Below are positions 42,380 through 49,976 of a stretch of DNA of 64,000 bases, piece by piece; positions within the stretch are counted from its first letter, which is position 1, and each line of letters begins with the position of its first letter. The translations under genes were made by a program, and so were the position numbers. The notes below the pieces were generated by a model. That model saw nothing but the letters and a program-made list of their open reading frames with translations. It made no database searches and was not told where the DNA came from. The stretch is taken from the NCBI RefSeq assembly GCF_007680845.1, contig NZ_VEIY01000001.1, positions 62,001 through 126,000 of the forward strand, in the 5' to 3' direction. The stretch is from Curtobacterium pusillum (lineage in GTDB: Bacteria > Actinomycetota > Actinomycetes > Actinomycetales > Microbacteriaceae).

Positions 42380-42832
42380 TCAGACCCGGGCGGCCTCGGC
42401 ACGCAGCGCGCTGATGTTCTGCTTGTCGGCACCGAACGCCGTGAGCAGCAGCACCACGCCGACGATCGCGTGGAAGACGTTGTCCGTCGTGTTGAGGGCG
42501 AAGACGTTCGCCGAGGTGTTCACGAACACGAACCCGTACACCGCGAACACGACGAGGACGGCCCCGACGAAGGCGTTGACGTTGCGCGAACCGATCGTGT
42601 TGCCGAGCCCGACGATGAGGAGCGCCGCGGCGAGCAGCACCCAGAGCAGCGCGAGCGCGGGGTTCACACCGAACGCGTTCCAGAGCATGCCGCCCTGACG
42701 GTTGAAGAAGCCGGGGTCGCCGTCCGCGGCGAAGAAGAACCCGAGGATGCCCCAGAGGAACAGGATCCCGCCCACGGTCAGCGCGAGCCCTCGGTTCGGG
42801 GAGGCGATGATGCTCGGTTCCTTGATGGCCAC
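42380..42832 (-). CDS. DUF4383 family membrane protein
   Basis: 150 residues with four helices (LALTVGGILFLWGILGFFF, LALLWVLLAAALLIVGLGN, FVGAVLVVFAVYGFVFVN, NVFHAIVGVVLLLTAFGA). The VNPALALLW and TTDNVFHAIVGV segments are typical of DUF4383, common in actinobacteria and of unknown role. GTG 42832 has GAGGAGG 8 nt upstream. A longer frame continues upstream with Arg-rich, low-similarity sequence and is not used. The gene is divergent from the PAP2 gene. Confidence 0.82.
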   Translation of the reverse strand: MAIKEPSIIASPNRGLALTVGGILFLWGILGFFFAADGDPGFFNRQGGMLWNAFGVNPALALLWVLLAAALLIVGLGNTIGSRNVNAFVGAVLVVFAVYGFVFVNTSANVFALNTTDNVFHAIVGVVLLLTAFGADKQNISALRAEAARV

Positions 42833-43073
42833 TTCGGTTTCCTCCTCGTACGCAGCCGACGCGGGGTACGTCGATCCGGCGGTGTGCGCCGGTGCGTTCG
42901 CCCGCGCGCGGCCGATCGGTGCGTTCCCGGATGCGGAGGTCGCTGCCCCGCGGTTCCCAGGCTCCGACCGGCGCTCCAACGGTATCGTGTCGGACCGCGA
43001 CCGTCCGAATCGCAGGCGCGCCAGGAGGCGCGTGACGACACCGACGACCAGGACCCCGAGGAGGACCAGCCCG

Positions 43074-43952
43074 GTGACCCGAACGCCCGAACGCAACGCA
43101 TCCGAGTCGCGTGGGACGAACGTCTCGCGACGGTTGCGGTGGGGCCTGTTGGCGGCTCTGGGGTTCGTGATCGTGCCTCTCGTCTACGCGGCAGCAGTGC
43201 TGACGCCGGTGGGGCAGCGGGTCGAGGACGCCGCACTCGGCGGGGTCCGGGAATCCGACCTGTTCTCGTCGGACACTGCGCTCAACGTCATCTCGGTGCC
43301 GGTGATCCTGTTGCTGCTGGTCGTGATCGCCGCCGTCGCGTTCGCCCGGCGCCGGCTCGCGGTGGGGCTCGGAGCGGGCGTCGTGGTGCTCGCGTCGGCA
43401 GCCACCTCGACTCTGGTCAAGCGTATCGCCGAGCGCCCGGAGATCGCTCAGTCGACGACGCCGAACTCCTTCCCGTCTGGTCACGCGACCATCGCCCTCG
43501 CCGCGCTCTTCGCGGTGCTCATGGTCACGCCGCGTCGGTTCCGGCCGATCGTGACGCTGCTCGGCGCGGGCTACGCGGTGTTCGTGGCGAACCAGACGGT
43601 GGTCTACGGCTGGCACCGGGTGAGCGACATCGTGGGGGCGTGTGCGATCGCGCTGTTCTGGCTCGGGCTGGTCCGCGCGTTCGGACCCCGCGTCGACCGT
43701 GGCGAGTGCGGCGACCGTGACGGCCGCCGGGGTGTGCGCCGCATCGTGACCGGTGTCCTGGTCGTCGCGACGGCGGTCACGTTCCTGGTCGGGCTCGGCG
43801 CGCTCGTGTACGGCGTCTGGGGCGGCGGTGCGCACGACCACGGCGCGATCCTCGTGGCGGGTCGGATGGCGTCGAGTGCCAGCGTGCTCGCGGTGGTCAC
43901 GATCGTCTGGATCGCCGACGGCATGCACCGCGCGACCCGCACCGACGCCTGA
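43074..43952 (+). CDS. PAP2 superfamily phosphatase, membrane
   Basis: 292 residues, about seven helices. The three phosphatase motifs are present: K-x6-RP in LVKRIAERPE (about 115), PSGH in SFPSGHATIAL (about 133-136) and HRVSDIVGA in VYGWHRVSDIV (about 180). Such enzymes remove phosphate from lipid phosphates, for example undecaprenyl pyrophosphate or phosphatidic acid, on the outer membrane face. An added C-terminal helix pair follows. GTG 43074 is chosen for GAGGAGG (43058-43064). A GTG at 43032 is possible, but it lies inside a GGAGGCGCG repeat core. Confidence 0.85.
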   Translation: MTRTPERNASESRGTNVSRRLRWGLLAALGFVIVPLVYAAAVLTPVGQRVEDAALGGVRESDLFSSDTALNVISVPVILLLLVVIAAVAFARRRLAVGLGAGVVVLASAATSTLVKRIAERPEIAQSTTPNSFPSGHATIALAALFAVLMVTPRRFRPIVTLLGAGYAVFVANQTVVYGWHRVSDIVGACAIALFWLGLVRAFGPRVDRGECGDRDGRRGVRRIVTGVLVVATAVTFLVGLGALVYGVWGGGAHDHGAILVAGRMASSASVLAVVTIVWIADGMHRATRTDA

Positions 43953-44009
43953 CCGCGCCGGGCACTGGCGGGAATGCCTCGCGCTGCGCTACGTTGTACC
44001 CAGCAAGTC

Positions 44010-44023
44010 GATGCAAACGCATC
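44010..44023. promoter_or_regulatory. Inverted-repeat operator candidate of the flavin monooxygenase gene
   Basis: Perfect GATGC-AAAC-GCATC, 22 bp before the start codon and 14 bp after a TACGTT -10-like box (43990-43995), so a protein bound here would block early transcription. The regulator is not obvious in the neighbourhood. Confidence 0.5.
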
Positions 44024-44045
44024 TAAATCGCGAAAGGCGGGTACC

Positions 44046-45185
44046 ATGCAGTTCGGCATCTTCACGGTCAGTGACGTCACGACTGACCCCACGACGGGCA
44101 CGACCCCGGACGACACCCAGCGCGTCCGCGACATCATGACGATCGCCGAGCACGCCGACCAGGCCGGCCTCGACGTCTTCGCCACCGGCGAGCACCACAA
44201 CCCGCCGTTCGTCGCCTCCTCGCCGACCACGATGCTCGGCTACCTCGCCGCGAAGACGAAGAACATCACGCTCTCCACGTCGACGACCCTCATCACCACG
44301 AACGACCCGGTCCGCATCGCCGAGGAGTACGCGATGCTCCAGGTCATCTCCGACGGCCGGATGGACCTCATGATGGGCCGCGGCAACACCGGCCCGGTCT
44401 ACCCGTGGTTCGGGCAGGACATCCGGCAGGGCGTCAACCTGGCGATCGAGAACTACGCGCTCGTCCGCCAGCTCTGGGAGAACGAGGTCGTCAACTGGCA
44501 GGGCAAGTTCCGCACGCCGCTGCAGGGCTTCACCTCGACGCCGCGCCCGCTCGACGGCGTCGCCCCGTTCGTCTGGCACGGCTCCATCCGGACGCCGGAG
44601 ATCGCCGAGCAGGCCGCCTACTACGGCGACGGCTTCTTCCACAACAACATCTTCTGGCCGATCCAGCACACCGAGCAGATGGTCGGCCTCTACCGGCAGC
44701 GCTTCGAGCACTACGGTCACGGCACCGCGGACCAGGCGATCGTGGGCCTCGGCGGGCAATTCTTCGCCCGCAAGAACTCGCAGGACGCCATCGACGAGTT
44801 CCGTCCGTACTTCGACAACGCCCCGGTCTACGGCCACGGTCCCTCGATGGAGGACTTCACGCAGCAGACCCCGCTCACGGTGGGCTCCCCGCAGCAGGTC
44901 ATCGACCGGTACGCCACGATGAAGGACCACGTCGGGCACTACCAGCGCCAGCTCTTCCTCATCGACCACGCCGGCCTGCCGCTCAAGACGGTCCTGGAGC
45001 AGATCGACATCCTGGCCGAGGACATCGTCCCCGAGCTGCGGAAGATCAACGACGAGGGTCGTCCGGCCGGCGTGCCGTCGAACCCGCCGTCGCACGCGGA
45101 GCGCGCCGCCGCGGCCCTGGCCGCCGGCACGGCGGGCAGTGACCACGTCGCCGCCGAGGACGAGTGGACCGGCGCGTCCGTCTGA
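44046..45185 (+). CDS. LLM class flavin-dependent oxidoreductase
   Basis: 379 residues, luciferase-like TIM barrel. MQFGIFTVSDVTTDPTTG starts strand 1; ATGEHHNPPFVASSPTTMLG is the family's His-His flavin/substrate region (about 54-73); LMMGRGNTGPVYPWFG and HGSIRTPEIAEQAAYYGDGF follow. It uses reduced FMN or F420 to oxidise an unknown compound. ATG 44046 has GAAAGGCGGG upstream. Monocistronic, with an operator-like repeat in front and a 48-bp palindromic terminator behind. Confidence 0.9.
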   Translation: MQFGIFTVSDVTTDPTTGTTPDDTQRVRDIMTIAEHADQAGLDVFATGEHHNPPFVASSPTTMLGYLAAKTKNITLSTSTTLITTNDPVRIAEEYAMLQVISDGRMDLMMGRGNTGPVYPWFGQDIRQGVNLAIENYALVRQLWENEVVNWQGKFRTPLQGFTSTPRPLDGVAPFVWHGSIRTPEIAEQAAYYGDGFFHNNIFWPIQHTEQMVGLYRQRFEHYGHGTADQAIVGLGGQFFARKNSQDAIDEFRPYFDNAPVYGHGPSMEDFTQQTPLTVGSPQQVIDRYATMKDHVGHYQRQLFLIDHAGLPLKTVLEQIDILAEDIVPELRKINDEGRPAGVPSNPPSHAERAAAALAAGTAGSDHVAAEDEWTGASV

Positions 45186-45197
45186 TCCGCACCCGGC

Positions 45198-45245
45198 GAC
45201 GGACGGGAGGCGCGGTGCCAGCTGGCACCGCGCCTCCCGTCCGTC
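45198..45245. terminator. 48-bp perfect palindrome (repeat family member)
   Basis: Fully self-complementary 24-bp arms, centred on the CAGCTG of GGTGCCAGCTGGCACC. It starts 12 nt after the monooxygenase stop and lies 37 nt from the stop of the convergent SMR gene. Core identical to 31613-31660 and 47725-47770. Confidence 0.8.
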
Positions 45246-45281
45246 TCGGCGCGCGTCCCGCGCGTGACCCGAGTCTCGGGG

Positions 45282-45680
45282 TCAGCGACCGTTCTCGGGC
45301 CGTTCGCCCCGAGAGTCGTCGCTCAGGCCGAGTCTCGGCCCGCGCGGGCGCACGGGCGCCGGGCGGGCCGGCACGAGCTTGAGCCCGACCACGCACCCGA
45401 CGATCCCGGCGATGAAGAGCAGGCGGAGGAACGTGACCGGCTCCGCCCCGGTCGCCATGCCCCAGAGCACGGTCAGTGCTGCTCCCGTCCCGGTCCACAC
45501 CGCGTACGCCGTGCTGATCGGGATGTGCTGGAGGACGTAGCCGAACGCGACGAGGCTCACGACGATCGTGATCGCGAACACGACGGTCGGACGGAGCTCG
45601 GTGAACCCGTGGCTCGCACCGAGGGCGGTCGCCCACACGGTCTCGAGGGCGGCGCTGACGAACAGCACGATCCACGCCAC
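45282..45680 (-). CDS. SMR family exporter subunit, second of a pair
   Basis: 132 residues: four helices in the first 105 and a Pro/Arg-rich tail. The conserved membrane Glu is in ALETVWATALGASHGF (about residue 13); YVLQHIPISTAYAVWTGTGA is the TM3 signature. GTG 45680 starts one base after the stop of the first SMR gene, so the two are coupled. Paired SMR proteins (YkkCD, EbrAB type) work as antiparallel heterodimers exporting guanidinium or quaternary ammonium cations by proton exchange. Confidence 0.92.
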   Translation of the reverse strand: MAWIVLFVSAALETVWATALGASHGFTELRPTVVFAITIVVSLVAFGYVLQHIPISTAYAVWTGTGAALTVLWGMATGAEPVTFLRLLFIAGIVGCVVGLKLVPARPAPVRPRGPRLGLSDDSRGERPENGR

Positions 45681-45681
45681 C

Positions 45682-45996
45682 TCAGCTCACCACCTTGAGG
45701 CCGACGACGCACGCGACGAGCCCGAGCACGAGGGCGATCCGTGCGACGGAGGCGGCCTCCTGTCGACGGAGGACCGCGACGACCACGGTGAGCGACGCGC
45801 CGATCCCGACCCAGACGGCGTACGCCGTGCCCACCGGGATCTCCTTCATCGCGAGCGCGAGGCCGACCATGCTGAGCGCCATGCCCGCGACGAACACGGT
45901 CGTCGGCACCACCTTCTTGAAGCCGTTCGAGGCGCCGAGCGCGGTGGCCCACACCGCCTCGAGCACGCCGGACAGGACGAGGATCACCCACGCCAT
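45682..45996 (-). CDS. SMR family exporter subunit, first of a pair
   Basis: 104 residues, four helices. The essential Glu is in VLEAVWATALGASNGF (about residue 13), and ALAMKEIPVGTAYAVWVGIG is TM3. The W-A-x-x-L pattern around the Glu recalls the SugE/Gdx guanidinium branch rather than EmrE. ATG 45996 has AAGGAC 6 nt upstream. A TetR gene diverges from it, and two operator-like repeats fill the gap, so substrate-induced expression is likely. Confidence 0.92.
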   Translation of the reverse strand: MAWVILVLSGVLEAVWATALGASNGFKKVVPTTVFVAGMALSMVGLALAMKEIPVGTAYAVWVGIGASLTVVVAVLRRQEAASVARIALVLGLVACVVGLKVVS

Positions 45997-46025
45997 GACG
46001 AGGTCCTTCCGCTTGCGGTCCGAAA

Positions 46026-46043
46026 GTCGCACGAGTGTGCGAC
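46026..46043. promoter_or_regulatory. TetR operator 1 of the SMR pair
   Basis: Perfect GTCGCAC-GAGT-GTGCGAC. Its inner 16 bp differ at two positions from operator 2 (46068-46083). It lies 30 bp before the first SMR start codon. Confidence 0.7.
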
Positions 46044-46067
46044 AACGGCCTCGACCGTAGCACGAGT

Positions 46068-46083
46068 TCGTACGACTGTGCGA
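46068..46083. promoter_or_regulatory. TetR operator 2 of the SMR pair
   Basis: TCGTAC-GACT-GTGCGA, the same dyad as operator 1 with one mismatched pair. It ends 2 bp before the tetR-type start codon, well placed for self-repression. Confidence 0.65.
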
Positions 46084-46085
46084 GT

Positions 46086-46673
46086 ATGGGCCTCGTGGCC
46101 AGGAGCATGGACGTCGATCAGCGGCGCCGAACCGTGTCCGAGGCGGCGTGCCGGGTCCTCGCCCGCGACGGCATCGGGGCGCTCAGCGTGCGGAACGTCG
46201 CCGCCGAGGCCGGGTTGCCGCCGAGCACCGTCCGCTACGTGTTCCCCACGCAGTCGAGCATGCGCGAACACACCATCACCCTCGTGTTCGACCGCACCCG
46301 CGAGCGCGTCGACGCCGTCCCCGTCGACCTGCCCCCTCGCGAGCGGGCGCACCGGATCGTCCTCGAGCTGCTGCCCCTCGACGAGGAGCGCGTGATCGAA
46401 CTCGACGTGTACCTCGCCCTCGGGAACGCCGCGCTCACGGACGCCGAGCTCCGGCCCGCCCTGGACCGGGTGGCCGCCGAGATGCGGGAGTGGAGCGAGG
46501 AGATCCTCGGACTGCTCGGGGTGCCCTCCGCGGACGTCGAGTACGAGGCGTGCCGCCTGCACGCCCTCATCGACGGGCTCGCGATGCACGTCGTGCGGCT
46601 CGCCCCGGGGGAGCCCGCCGCGTGGGCTGTCGACGTGCTGCAGCGGCACCTCGACGGGATCGTCGGCGCCTGA
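46086..46673 (+). CDS. TetR family regulator of the SMR exporter
   Basis: 195 residues. N-terminal TetR HTH (about 10-55: RRRTVSEAACRVLARDGIGA, LSVRNVAAEAGLPPSTVRYV) and an all-helical ligand domain. ATG 46086 is used; ATG 46107 is a possible shorter start. The gene diverges from the SMR pair across 89 bp with two matching palindromes. It likely represses both until a toxic cation binds. Its end is 6 bp from the stop of the convergent AraC gene. Confidence 0.88.
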   Translation: MGLVARSMDVDQRRRTVSEAACRVLARDGIGALSVRNVAAEAGLPPSTVRYVFPTQSSMREHTITLVFDRTRERVDAVPVDLPPRERAHRIVLELLPLDEERVIELDVYLALGNAALTDAELRPALDRVAAEMREWSEEILGLLGVPSADVEYEACRLHALIDGLAMHVVRLAPGEPAAWAVDVLQRHLDGIVGA

Positions 46674-46679
46674 CCCGGG

Positions 46680-47639
46680 TTAGCGCCGGAGCGTCTGCTT
46701 CGGGTACTCGCCGAACCGTCGGAGGTACTCGCCCGAGAAGCGTCCCATGTGCGTGAAGCCCCAGCGCTCCGCGACGTCCGCGACTGAGAGCTGGCCGGGC
46801 TGCGCGCGGAGGAGGTCCTCGTGCGCGTGCCGGAGGCGCACCTCGCGGAGGTACTGCATCGGCGAGCGGTCGAGCACCCGCTGGAACGCCTCCTGCAGAC
46901 CGCGGACGCTGAGGTCCGCGATCTGTGCGACGTCGGACACCGTCAGGGGTTCGTGGGCGTGCTCGTGGATGTACTCGACAGCGGCGCGGACACGGGCGTT
47001 GCGGTGGTCGCCCCAGCCGCGCGGAGCGGCCTCGGCGCGGAGCCGGTACATGCCGAGCAGGGCACGGGCGACCTCACGCTGCGATTCGTGCCAAGCGAGG
47101 GAGGCGGTGCCGGACTCGCGGAGCGTCCGCACCGACGTGGCGACGGCCCGGCGCCACTCCGCGACCGACTCGGCGCTCGGCGGAGTGGTCCGCTCGAAGT
47201 CGACCGCACCGTCGACGAGGTACTGCTCCGCCGCGACGTCGAGCACGAGGTCGCGGTCGAGGTGCACGAGTCGCTGGTCCCAGTCGCGGTAGTCGATGCT
47301 GAAGCGCTTCTCGACGGGGAAGAGCGTCGGGACCCCAGGTTGCATCCGGACCTCGTCGCGGCCCGCGTCGATCGACGCGGTGCCCGCGTCGATCCACTGG
47401 ACGACGACCTCGCCCTCGACGGCGGCGTCCCCGCGGAGCGACCCCTGCATCTGCGAGCGCCGGATGCTCATCCGGTCGTCGCCGATGCCGACGTAGCGGT
47501 ACCAGTACTCGCCGTCGGTGCGGCCCGAGTGCCATGCCCGCCCCGCGTACATGCCGGCGAGGTCAGCGACGGCGGCGTCCGTGTCGGAGCCGCCCACGGA
47601 CACGAGGGACGACGGCCCTGGGTTCTCCGTGTTGCGCAT
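46680..47639 (-). CDS. AraC family transcriptional regulator
   Basis: 319 residues. The N-terminal cupin-like domain of the AraC-binding-like type (about 15-190) precedes two HTH motifs (about 220-319): HEPLTVSDVAQIADLSVRGL and LSVADVAERWGFTHMGRFSG, ending YLRRFGEYPKQTLRR. ATG 47639 lies 6 nt after CAGACT on the minus strand (leaderless). Relatives such as FeaR respond to aromatic amines or acids. The alcohol dehydrogenase gene next door is a possible target, though a terminator separates them. Confidence 0.9.
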   Translation of the reverse strand: MRNTENPGPSSLVSVGGSDTDAAVADLAGMYAGRAWHSGRTDGEYWYRYVGIGDDRMSIRRSQMQGSLRGDAAVEGEVVVQWIDAGTASIDAGRDEVRMQPGVPTLFPVEKRFSIDYRDWDQRLVHLDRDLVLDVAAEQYLVDGAVDFERTTPPSAESVAEWRRAVATSVRTLRESGTASLAWHESQREVARALLGMYRLRAEAAPRGWGDHRNARVRAAVEYIHEHAHEPLTVSDVAQIADLSVRGLQEAFQRVLDRSPMQYLREVRLRHAHEDLLRAQPGQLSVADVAERWGFTHMGRFSGEYLRRFGEYPKQTLRR

Positions 47640-47724
47640 CCGTCCAGTCTGGCGTGGGCGGACGCGACCGGTGCTGGACATGCGTGCGTCGGACGAGCGG
47701 CTCGCGTTGTGGGGACAAGCGGCA

Positions 47725-47770
47725 AGAGACGGGAGGCGCGGTGCCAGCTGGCACCGCGCCTCCCGTCTCT
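47725..47770 (-). terminator. 46-bp perfect palindrome (repeat family member)
   Basis: Fully self-complementary 23-bp arms with the same core as 31613 and 45198; outer arms AGAGAC instead of GACGGAC. It begins 27 nt after the stop codon of the alcohol dehydrogenase gene. Confidence 0.75.
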
Positions 47771-47797
47771 CAGGCGATCGCTTTCAGACGCGAGCCG

Positions 47798-48844
47798 CTA
47801 GGCCAGCGTCGCCGCGTCGATGACGAAGCGGTACCGGACGTCCGACGACAGGACGCGCTCGTACGCCTCGTTGATCTGGTCGGCCGAGATGAGCTCGGTC
47901 TCCGGCAGGATCCCGTGCTCGGCGCAGAAGTCGAGCATCTCCTGGGTCTCCCGGATGCCGCCGATCGCGGAGCCCGCCCAGCTGCGGCGCGAGCCGATGA
48001 GGGCGAACGCGGGGACCTCGAGCGGCTCCGACGGAGCGCCGACGTTCACGATCGTGCCGTCGACCTTGAGGAGACCGAGGTACGCGCCCATCGGGATCTT
48101 CGCCGACACCGTGTTGATGATGAGGTCGAAGGAGTTGGCGAGCTCCTCGAACGTCTTCGGGTCCTTGGTCGCGAAGTGCGCCTTCGCTCCGAAGCGGAGT
48201 GAGTCCTCCTGCTTCGAGGTGGTCTGCGACAGGACGGTGACCTCGGCGCCGAGCGCCGCGGCGATCTTCACGCCCATGTGGCCGAGGCCGCCGAGGCCGA
48301 CGATCGCGACCTGCTTGCCGGGACCCGCCTTCCAGTGGTGCAGCGGCGAGTACAGGGTGATGCCGGCGCAGAGCAGCGGCGCGACCTTCTCGATGTCGAG
48401 CGACTCCGGCACGCGCAGCACGAAGTCCTCATCGACAACGACAGCTTCGGAGTAGCCGCCCTGGGTGATGCTGCCGTCCGCCGGGTCGACGCCCGCGTAG
48501 GTCTGGATGTTGCCCTTCAGGCAGTACTGTTCCTCGCCCTTGACGCAGTTCTCGCACTCGCCGCAGGAGTTCACCATGCAGCCGACGCCGACACGGTCGC
48601 CGACCTGGTGCTTCGTGACGTCGCTGCCGACGGCGGAGACGTGGCCGACGATCTCGTGGCCGACGACCTGCGGGTACTGGATCTCGCCCCACTCGCCGCG
48701 GACGGTGTGGATGTCCGAGTGGCAGATGCCGGCGTAGGCGATGTCGATCTCGACGTCGTTCGGGCCGAGGTCACGACGGGTGATGGTGGTCTTGACGAGC
48801 GGTTCGGTGGCCGACGGTGCGGCGTACGCGTTGACGGTGCGCAA
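47798..48844 (-). CDS. Zinc-dependent, NADP-type alcohol dehydrogenase (YahK-like)
   Basis: 348 residues, MDR superfamily. Catalytic zinc ligands are in [14 protein letters not shown] (Cys about 40) and GHEIVGHV (His about 63, Glu); the structural zinc cluster is [15 protein letters not shown]. The Rossmann motif is [13 protein letters not shown]. It matches the broad aldehyde reductases of the YahK/cinnamyl-alcohol group. No ATG or GTG fits; TTG 48844, 4 nt after GAGGAG, gives the expected M-RTVNAYAA start. It is separated from the glycerate-kinase operon by 112 bp and a hairpin. Confidence 0.9.
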   Translation of the reverse strand: MRTVNAYAAPSATEPLVKTTITRRDLGPNDVEIDIAYAGICHSDIHTVRGEWGEIQYPQVVGHEIVGHVSAVGSDVTKHQVGDRVGVGCMVNSCGECENCVKGEEQYCLKGNIQTYAGVDPADGSITQGGYSEAVVVDEDFVLRVPESLDIEKVAPLLCAGITLYSPLHHWKAGPGKQVAIVGLGGLGHMGVKIAAALGAEVTVLSQTTSKQEDSLRFGAKAHFATKDPKTFEELANSFDLIINTVSAKIPMGAYLGLLKVDGTIVNVGAPSEPLEVPAFALIGSRRSWAGSAIGGIRETQEMLDFCAEHGILPETELISADQINEAYERVLSSDVRYRFVIDAATLA

Positions 48845-48869
48845 TGGTCTCCTCGTGGGTGGTGCGTCC

Positions 48870-48885
48870 GGGCCGGTTCCGGCCC
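48870..48885 (-). terminator. Hairpin between glycerate kinase and dehydrogenase genes
   Basis: GGGCCGG-TT-CCGGCCC, perfect 7-bp stem, 71 nt after the glycerate kinase stop. It may end the ABC-transporter operon. A CAGACT -10-like box for the dehydrogenase gene lies at 48898-48893. Confidence 0.45.
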
Positions 48886-48956
48886 GCGGGCCAGTCTGGT
48901 GGAGCGCGCCATCGGGTGGGAGGTCCCGTTGGGGCACCCCTGGGCCGGAATGCGCC

Positions 48957-49976
48957 TCAGACGAGCCGCGCCAACCGCTGCCCCGCGATCGCCGCGAACC
49001 GCAGCGGGTCGCCGAGGGCGTCGTCCGGCTCCCCGGTCGTCTGCGTCGCCAGGACGGTGAGCGACGCCGCGGCGGCGAAGTCGTCGAGCGGCGCGTCGAT
49101 CGCCCCCGCGACGAGCATCGCCCGAGCACCGGGAGCCCGGGCGTCCGCGAGCGCACGGACCACGGTCGGCACCTTCCCGGCAGCACTCTGCCCGTCGAAC
49201 CGCCCTTCGCCGGTGACCACCACGTCGGCACCGTCGAGCAGCGCGGGGAGCCCGAGCACGTCCGCGACCGCTGCCGCCCCGCGAGCCAGGGCCGCACCCC
49301 AGACGAGCAACCCGAACCCGACACCGCCCGCTGCGCCCGCACCGGGGGTCGCCGGGTCCACGTCCGGGAACCGGGCGGCGAAGGCAGCGAGCCGGTCGTC
49401 GAACTCGGCGACGCGGTCGGGCGTGATGCCCTTCTGCGGCCCGAAGACCGCGGCGGCGCCGGTCGGCCCGAGCAGCGGTGAGGTCACGTCGGTGAGCACG
49501 ACCGCGCCCCCTGCCGGCAGCGGCCGGTCGCCGATGACGTCGAACACCGACGCGCCGCCGTCGGTCGAGGCGCTCCCGCCGATGCCGAGCACGAGCCCGG
49601 TGGCGCCGGCGTCGAGCGCCGCGACGATCGCTTGGCCGAACCCGGCCGACGTCGCGGTGTCCGGCAGCAACCGGTCGCCGAGCAGCGGGAGCCCGCTCGT
49701 CGCCGCGAGCTCGACCACCGCGCGACCGTCCGGCAGCCGGAGCCACCACGTGTCGACGTGCGTCCCGGCGGGACCGGTGACCGTGACGGGCACGCGCACG
49801 GCGTCGGGGAACGCCGTCGCGAAGGCGTCGAGCGTGCCCTCGCCGCCGTCGGCCATCGGTGCGAGCACCACCGTGTCGTCGGGTCGCGAGGTGAGCCACC
49901 CGTCGCGCACCGCGCCCGCGACCTGCGCGGCGGTCGCGGTGCCCTTGAACGAGTCGGGTGCGATCACGACGCGCAT
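48957..49976 (-). CDS. Glycerate kinase (GarK/GlxK family)
   Basis: 339 residues. [20 protein letters not shown] at the start, [14 protein letters not shown] (about 40-53), [11 protein letters not shown] (about 139-149), [13 protein letters not shown] and [16 protein letters not shown] are the full signature of the glycerate kinase type-2 family, which makes 2-phosphoglycerate from D-glycerate and ATP. It starts 13 bp inside the Gfo/Idh gene. As last gene of a sugar-uptake operon it implies that glycerate is released from the imported compound. Confidence 0.95.
   Translation of the reverse strand: MRVVIAPDSFKGTATAAQVAGAVRDGWLTSRPDDTVVLAPMADGGEGTLDAFATAFPDAVRVPVTVTGPAGTHVDTWWLRLPDGRAVVELAATSGLPLLGDRLLPDTATSAGFGQAIVAALDAGATGLVLGIGGSASTDGGASVFDVIGDRPLPAGGAVVLTDVTSPLLGPTGAAAVFGPQKGITPDRVAEFDDRLAAFAARFPDVDPATPGAGAAGGVGFGLLVWGAALARGAAAVADVLGLPALLDGADVVVTGEGRFDGQSAAGKVPTVVRALADARAPGARAMLVAGAIDAPLDDFAAAASLTVLATQTTGEPDDALGDPLRFAAIAGQRLARLV

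Noticed and set aside
42833..43073. Longer DUF4383 and PAP2 proteins reading into each other's 5' regions
   Set aside because: The extra N-termini are Arg/Thr/Pro-rich without similarity, and good ribosome binding sites mark the shorter starts.
45997..46085. Guanidine riboswitch before the SMR pair
   Set aside because: The gap is short, holds TetR-type palindromes and shows no ykkC-like structured leader.
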